Shown here: piece after piece, positions 6,254 through 9,865 of the stretch
Layout: every line of letters begins with the position of its first letter
How positions within the stretch are numbered: position 1 is the stretch's first letter
NCBI GenBank assembly: GCA_031273305.1
Contig: JAISSC010000034.1
Coordinates: 1-9,865 of the forward strand
Source: Flavobacteriaceae bacterium
GTDB taxonomy: Bacteria > Bacteroidota > Bacteroidia > Flavobacteriales > Weeksellaceae
Direction of reading: 5' to 3'
DNA length: 9,865 nucleotides
Notes under the pieces: model-generated
The model's input: only the letters and a program-made list of their open reading frames with translations
Database searches by the model: none
What the model was told of the DNA's origin: nothing
Made by a program: the position numbers and the translations under genes

Positions 6254-8863
6254 TTATTCTATATAACTTCTGGATTTCCGGATAGCTCTGTCTAAACCGG
6301 AAATATCATTTCCTCCTGCGGTAGCAAAAGAGGATTGTCCGCCACCACCGCCCTCAATTTCTTTAGCTAATTCCTTAACTATATTTCCTGCGTGTAAGTT
6401 TTTTGAAGTAACCAAATCATCAGAAATACCTATTGACAGGGTTGGTTTTTCATCGGTTTTCGTCCCTACGATAATAAAAAGAAGAGGTATCTCTTTTTTC
6501 AACTGAAAGATGAGGTCTTTAACTATGGTATTGTTCAAATCGGATATTATTCCTATGTAATTAATAGAATTAAAGGTAGTTACCGAATTTTTCCAAAGCG
6601 ATTTTTCACGTATTGCTTTTTCCTTAAGCAATTGTTCTACCTGTTTTTTGAGTCGGTCATTATCCGAAATTAATTTTTCTACGGATTTAATAGGGTCTTC
6701 TGCACTTTTCAGTAAGGTTTTCAGGGCATAATATTGAGAAAGCCGTTCTTTTAAAAAGTTGATCCCTACTTCTCCGGTTATCGCCTCAATTCTCCTGATT
6801 CCTGCAGAGCTTGACGATTCACTTATGATCTTAAAAAAGATAATTTCCTGAGTATTCTTTACATGGGTTCCTCCACAAAGTTCTATGGAATCACCAAACT
6901 TTATTACCCGTACCACATCTCCGTATTTTTCTCCAAACAGAGCCGTAGCCCCCATATCTATGGCTGTTTTAAAAGGAACTCCCCGATTTTCTTCCAAATT
7001 AATATGTTCGTTTATCTTACGATTTACTTCTACTTCTACTTGTAGAACTTCTTCCGCAGTCATCTTGCTAAAGTGAGAGAAATCAAAACGTAGATAATCT
7101 GCTCCTACGTAGGAGCCTTTTTGTTCTACATGTTTTCCTAATATTTCCCGTAAAGTTTCATGTAACAAATGGGTTGCGGAATGATTTTTTGTAATGGCTT
7201 CCCTCTTTTTTGCATCTACTACCGCATTAAAAGGAAATTCAGGATATTTAGGAAGTTCTTTTACGATGTGGACTATTAAATTGTTCTCTTTTTTAGTATT
7301 TAAAATTTCTATCTTCTCGTTAGAATTTTCAATATATCCGGTGTCTCCTATCTGTCCGCCGCTTTCTGCATAGAACGGAGTTACCTGAAAAACCAATTGA
7401 TAAAATTCGCCTTCTTTGTTCTCTACTTTTCTGTATCGGGTTATTTTCACATGGGTTTCCAGAAAATCATATCCTACAAATTCTTCTACTGCATCTTCTG
7501 TGAGAACCGTCCAGTCGTAATTTCTAAATGCAACGGCAGATTTGGAACGTTCTTTTTGTTTTTCCATCTCTTTTTCAAACCCCTTTTCATCTATGGCGAT
7601 TCCGTGATCTTCTGCAATGATTTGAGATAGATCGGAGGGAAATCCGTAGGTATCATACAATTCAAAGACAACATCTCCGGGTATTACCTTTAAATCCGGG
7701 TTGGTTTCCATGAAGTTAGCCAGCCGTGCCAACCCCTGATCCAGAGTTCTTAAAAATCCGGATTCTTCTTCTTTTATAACTTCCGAAATGAATTTTTCCT
7801 GTTTGGCTATTTCCGGAAAAAATTCTCCCATCTGAGCGTTAAGAACAGGGACTAACTTATATAAAACCGGTTCTTTCATGCTCAAAATCCTGTATGCATA
7901 TCCGGTAGCTCTCCTCAAAATACGCCTGATGACATAACCCGCTCCGGAGTTAGATGGCAACTGTCCGTCGGCAATGGAGAAAGCAATTGCACGAACGTGG
8001 TCGGCTAAAACCCTGAAAGCGACGTCAACAAGGGTATCTTTTCCGTATTTATACCCTGAAATTTCCTCTATCTTAGCTATTAAAGATGTGAAAATATCGG
8101 TATCGTAATTGGAAGTTTTACCTTGTAATATCATGCATAGGCGTTCAAATCCCATTCCGGTATCTACATTTTGTTCGGGTAGTTTTTCTAATGTACCGTC
8201 AGCCTTACGGAAAAATTCCATAAAAACCAGATTCCATACTTCAATTACTTGCGGATGGTCGTTATTAACCAGAGATTTACCATCTGTTTTTTCCTTTTCT
8301 TCATTAGGACGGATGTCTACATGAATTTCAGAACAGGGACCACAAGGACCGGTATCTCCCATTTCCCAGAAGTTGTCTTTTTTATTTCCGAGCAAGATCC
8401 GGTCTTCGGATATATGTTCTTTCCAAAGGTTGAATGCCTCTGCATCACGGGCTAATCCCTCTCCGTTATCTCCCTCAAAAATGGTAACGTATAACCAGTC
8501 CTTAGGTATTTTATATACTTCCGTTAATAATTCCCAAGCCCACGCAATGGCTTCCTTTTTAAAGTAATCTCCAAAACTCCAGTTTCCCAGCATTTCAAAC
8601 ATGGTATGGTGATAAGTATCTTTCCCGACATCATCCAAATCGTTATGTTTTCCCGAAACTCTCAGACATTTTTGCGTATCTGCTATCCTCCTGTTCTTAG
8701 GGTCTTTATATCCTAAAAAGAAGTCCTTAAATTGTGTCATTCCCGAATTGGAAAACATCAGAGTGGGATCCTCTTTTAAAACAATAGGCGCAGATGGAAC
8801 CACAGTATGATGCTTGGATTTAAAGAAATCCAGAAAAGTTTGTCTTATCTCTTTAGAAGTCAT
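6254..8863 (-). CDS. alaS: Alanine--tRNA ligase (AlaRS)
   Basis: An 869-residue class II synthetase, close to the 876 of E. coli, that charges tRNA-Ala and clears mischarged Ser and Gly. The N-terminal catalytic core opens with FLDFFKSKHHTVVPSAPI and includes MFSNSGMTQFKDFFLG and the HHTMFEMLGNWSFGDYFKKE signature; the tRNA-recognition region has ADHVRAIAFSIADGQLPSN and GYVIRRILRRA. The editing domain has the zinc-type site H561-SAT-H565 with C663-GGT-H667. A Glu/Lys-rich coiled segment follows, then the C-terminal C-Ala domain with GGGGGQSSFATAGG. All domains are complete. The chosen ATG starts at the conserved N-terminus and sits 23 nt after a good -7 element. The stop abuts uvrC, an unusual functional pairing of translation and DNA repair that probably reflects only operon structure. 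Confidence 0.98.
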   Translation of the reverse strand: MTSKEIRQTFLDFFKSKHHTVVPSAPIVLKEDPTLMFSNSGMTQFKDFFLGYKDPKNRRIADTQKCLRVSGKHNDLDDVGKDTYHHTMFEMLGNWSFGDYFKKEAIAWAWELLTEVYKIPKDWLYVTIFEGDNGEGLARDAEAFNLWKEHISEDRILLGNKKDNFWEMGDTGPCGPCSEIHVDIRPNEEKEKTDGKSLVNNDHPQVIEVWNLVFMEFFRKADGTLEKLPEQNVDTGMGFERLCMILQGKTSNYDTDIFTSLIAKIEEISGYKYGKDTLVDVAFRVLADHVRAIAFSIADGQLPSNSGAGYVIRRILRRATGYAYRILSMKEPVLYKLVPVLNAQMGEFFPEIAKQEKFISEVIKEEESGFLRTLDQGLARLANFMETNPDLKVIPGDVVFELYDTYGFPSDLSQIIAEDHGIAIDEKGFEKEMEKQKERSKSAVAFRNYDWTVLTEDAVEEFVGYDFLETHVKITRYRKVENKEGEFYQLVFQVTPFYAESGGQIGDTGYIENSNEKIEILNTKKENNLIVHIVKELPKYPEFPFNAVVDAKKREAITKNHSATHLLHETLREILGKHVEQKGSYVGADYLRFDFSHFSKMTAEEVLQVEVEVNRKINEHINLEENRGVPFKTAIDMGATALFGEKYGDVVRVIKFGDSIELCGGTHVKNTQEIIFFKIISESSSSAGIRRIEAITGEVGINFLKERLSQYYALKTLLKSAEDPIKSVEKLISDNDRLKKQVEQLLKEKAIREKSLWKNSVTTFNSINYIGIISDLNNTIVKDLIFQLKKEIPLLFIIVGTKTDEKPTLSIGISDDLVTSKNLHAGNIVKELAKEIEGGGGGQSSFATAGGNDISGLDRAIRKSRSYIE

Positions 8864-8886
8864 TTCTATATTTAGTTTTGAACCTA

Positions 8887-8894
8887 CAAAAGTA
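8887..8894 (-). promoter_or_regulatory. Predicted -7 promoter element of alaS-uvrC
   Basis: On the minus strand TACTTTTG matches TAnnTTTG, 23 nt before the alaS ATG, in the 69-bp gap after the lipoprotein gene. The -33 region is AT-rich without a clear TTG. It suggests that alaS has its own promoter in addition to any read-through. Confidence 0.5.
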
Positions 8895-8932
8895 ATAAAT
8901 TTAAGGATTCCCGAATATTAATACTTAAAAAA

Positions 8933-9433
8933 TCAGTGTATTTCAGCACTTTGTTTGAAGTTTATAATATCCTGTAGATCATTTACGGAATACTGCATCC
9001 ATTCTATATGTTTTTTTATCTTTCCGTCCTTATTAAAATATAACCATGCGGTAAATTTCGTTTCAGCAACCAAGTTACCGTTATAGTAATATGGATTGTA
9101 TTGCCCGCTCACAACTACTACGCTGTCATTAGCCAGAATTTCTTCTAAGGCAATCGTTTTAGGATAATCCTGATGTTTTTTATAGTTATTGTCCTCCCAA
9201 CTTGCTTCATATAAAGATTTTATATTTTCTTTCCCTTCTACCAAAGACCGGGCAACGGCATCTATCCATTGAGGATTCGAATCGGAATAAAGTTCTATAA
9301 GTTTATTTACATCTTTTCTATCCGCACAGATGTTATAAAATTCTTCCGTAGTTTTTATATTCTTCTTATGTTCCAGCGAGTTACATTGGATAAATGATAT
9401 ACTTATAAAAAGTAAAATGATTGCTTTTTTCAT
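8933..9433 (-). CDS. Putative lipoprotein with an NTF2/SnoaL-like fold
   Basis: A 166-residue protein of unknown specific function. Residues 1-17 form a lipoprotein signal peptide: MKK, a hydrophobic run AIILLFISISFI, and Cys17 as the predicted lipidated residue; the lipobox FIQC is loose, as is common in Bacteroidota. No clear surface-export signal follows (NSLEHKK). The mature part resembles the NTF2/SnoaL-like family in pattern: an early helix pair (TEEFYNICADRKDVNKLIELYSD), a GKENI turn leading to a third helix, and strands VVVVSGQYN, AETKFTAWLYF and a C-terminal DGKIKKHIEW strand. Such folds serve as enzymes or ligand-binding proteins, so no activity is assigned. It is on the same strand as alaS, 69 bp upstream. 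The ATG is set by the signal peptide and a -7 element 20 nt upstream. The fold assignment is tentative. Confidence 0.75.
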   Translation of the reverse strand: MKKAIILLFISISFIQCNSLEHKKNIKTTEEFYNICADRKDVNKLIELYSDSNPQWIDAVARSLVEGKENIKSLYEASWEDNNYKKHQDYPKTIALEEILANDSVVVVSGQYNPYYYNGNLVAETKFTAWLYFNKDGKIKKHIEWMQYSVNDLQDIINFKQSAEIH

Positions 9434-9453
9434 ATAGCTTAAAATTGCATTTT

Positions 9454-9461
9454 CAAAAGTA
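9454..9461 (-). promoter_or_regulatory. Predicted -7 promoter element of the lipoprotein gene
   Basis: On the minus strand TACTTTTG matches TAnnTTTG, 20 nt before the ATG, and is the same octamer as used by alaS. The expected -33 position (about 9480-9485) lies only about 6-10 bp from the left end of MITE-like copy 2 and shows no clear TTG. Confidence 0.5.
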
Positions 9462-9490
9462 AGAATATTAGAGTAATAATATGCTAATTA

Positions 9491-9865
9491 AAGTGAGTTC
9501 GGTTTAAGCACATAGTAATTTATGGATTGTAATATGATGAAAGATGTTGCGAGTGGAGCGTGGCAATCTCAACTATAACAATTATGTCGCACACCTAACG
9601 GCGTGCCATTATGGGTGGGGGATTGTTCATTCTACCGAGCTAACATCCCGAATGGGATGTCCAACCACGAACGAATAAATAAATGTCCTTAATCTAAGCC
9701 AGAGAATCCTGTTAGGGATTCAAGCTCGGTAGAAAAGGATAACGTTATAGTGTCAGGCATGTCGTCAGACATGCAACAACGATAATTATTCTTTTATATA
9801 TTTTAAATTCAATTAATTATATATACAAATTAGAATCTTTTTTGAAAATTCTTATCCCGAACTCA
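9491..9865 (+). mobile_element. MITE-like element, copy 2 (right end cut by the window edge)
   Basis: The left end GTGAGTTCGGTTTAAG (9493-9508) matches that of copy 1 at 14 of 16 positions. The right end stops inside CTTATCCCGAACTCA (9851-9865), probably one or two bases short. The core 9611-9865 aligns with 2519-2773 without gaps and with six substitutions. Both copies are preceded by TAATTA, hinting at a target preference; the right flank is not visible, so the target duplication cannot be checked. The left arm (about 9510-9603) is longer than in copy 1 and contains GC-richer sequence (about 9540-9575) absent there. No transposase ORF is present. Confidence 0.8.
9630..9774 (+). other. Multi-hairpin fold in the conserved core of MITE-like copy 2
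   Basis: A perfect 12-bp stem, TTCTACCGAGCT (9630-9641) with AGCTCGGTAGAA (9723-9734), encloses two hairpins: ACATCCC/GGGATGT (9643-9660, loop GAAT) and GAATCC/GGATTC (9704-9721). A third, GCATGTC/GACATGC (9757-9774, loop GTCA), lies outside. Together they form a junction-like layout that could act as DNA cruciform or as RNA. The equivalent region in copy 1 is 2538-2682, where the 12-bp stem has two mismatches and a wobble pair. Whether it is transcribed is unknown. Confidence 0.45.

Overview
The window looks like a chromosomal segment of a Bacteroidota bacterium, most likely Flavobacteriia. The grounds are a fused SecD-SecF protein, four sites matching the Bacteroidota -7 promoter consensus TAnnTTTG placed just upstream of genes, start codons without clear Shine-Dalgarno sequences, AT-rich DNA, and a small lipoprotein on a signal peptide with a relaxed lipobox. 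I cannot name the genus.

Layout. The plus strand opens inside secDF, whose 5' end lies outside the window. About 640 bp without a protein gene follows (2226-2863). It holds a probable terminator, a cluster of short palindromes, copy A of a small intergenic repeat, and a complete 350-bp MITE-like element with terminal inverted repeats and a 9-bp direct repeat of flanking DNA. Next is a RelBE-type toxin-antitoxin locus (2864-3315) with a typical Bacteroidota promoter; its toxin frame has no usable start codon and appears frameshifted at the 5' end. A second hairpin-rich spacer with repeat copy B leads to tatA and a PAP2 phosphatase gene that overlap by one base (3547-4391).

These meet, convergently, a minus-strand group: uvrC (4466-6253) and alaS (6254-8863), which abut with no spacer and are probably co-transcribed, and upstream of them a small NTF2/SnoaL-like lipoprotein gene (8933-9433). 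The window ends inside a second copy of the MITE-like element (9491-9865), in the same orientation as the first and identical at 249 of 255 positions over the shared core.

How the genes relate. secDF and tatA serve the two main export routes across the inner membrane (Sec and Tat); the PAP2 protein probably acts on membrane lipid phosphates; uvrC and alaS are housekeeping genes for nucleotide excision repair and translation. Apart from the tatA-PAP2 and alaS-uvrC pairs I see no functional coupling. The accessory content sits in the intergenic DNA: the MITE-like family, which has a conserved multi-hairpin core, the paired boundary repeats, and the apparently broken toxin gene.
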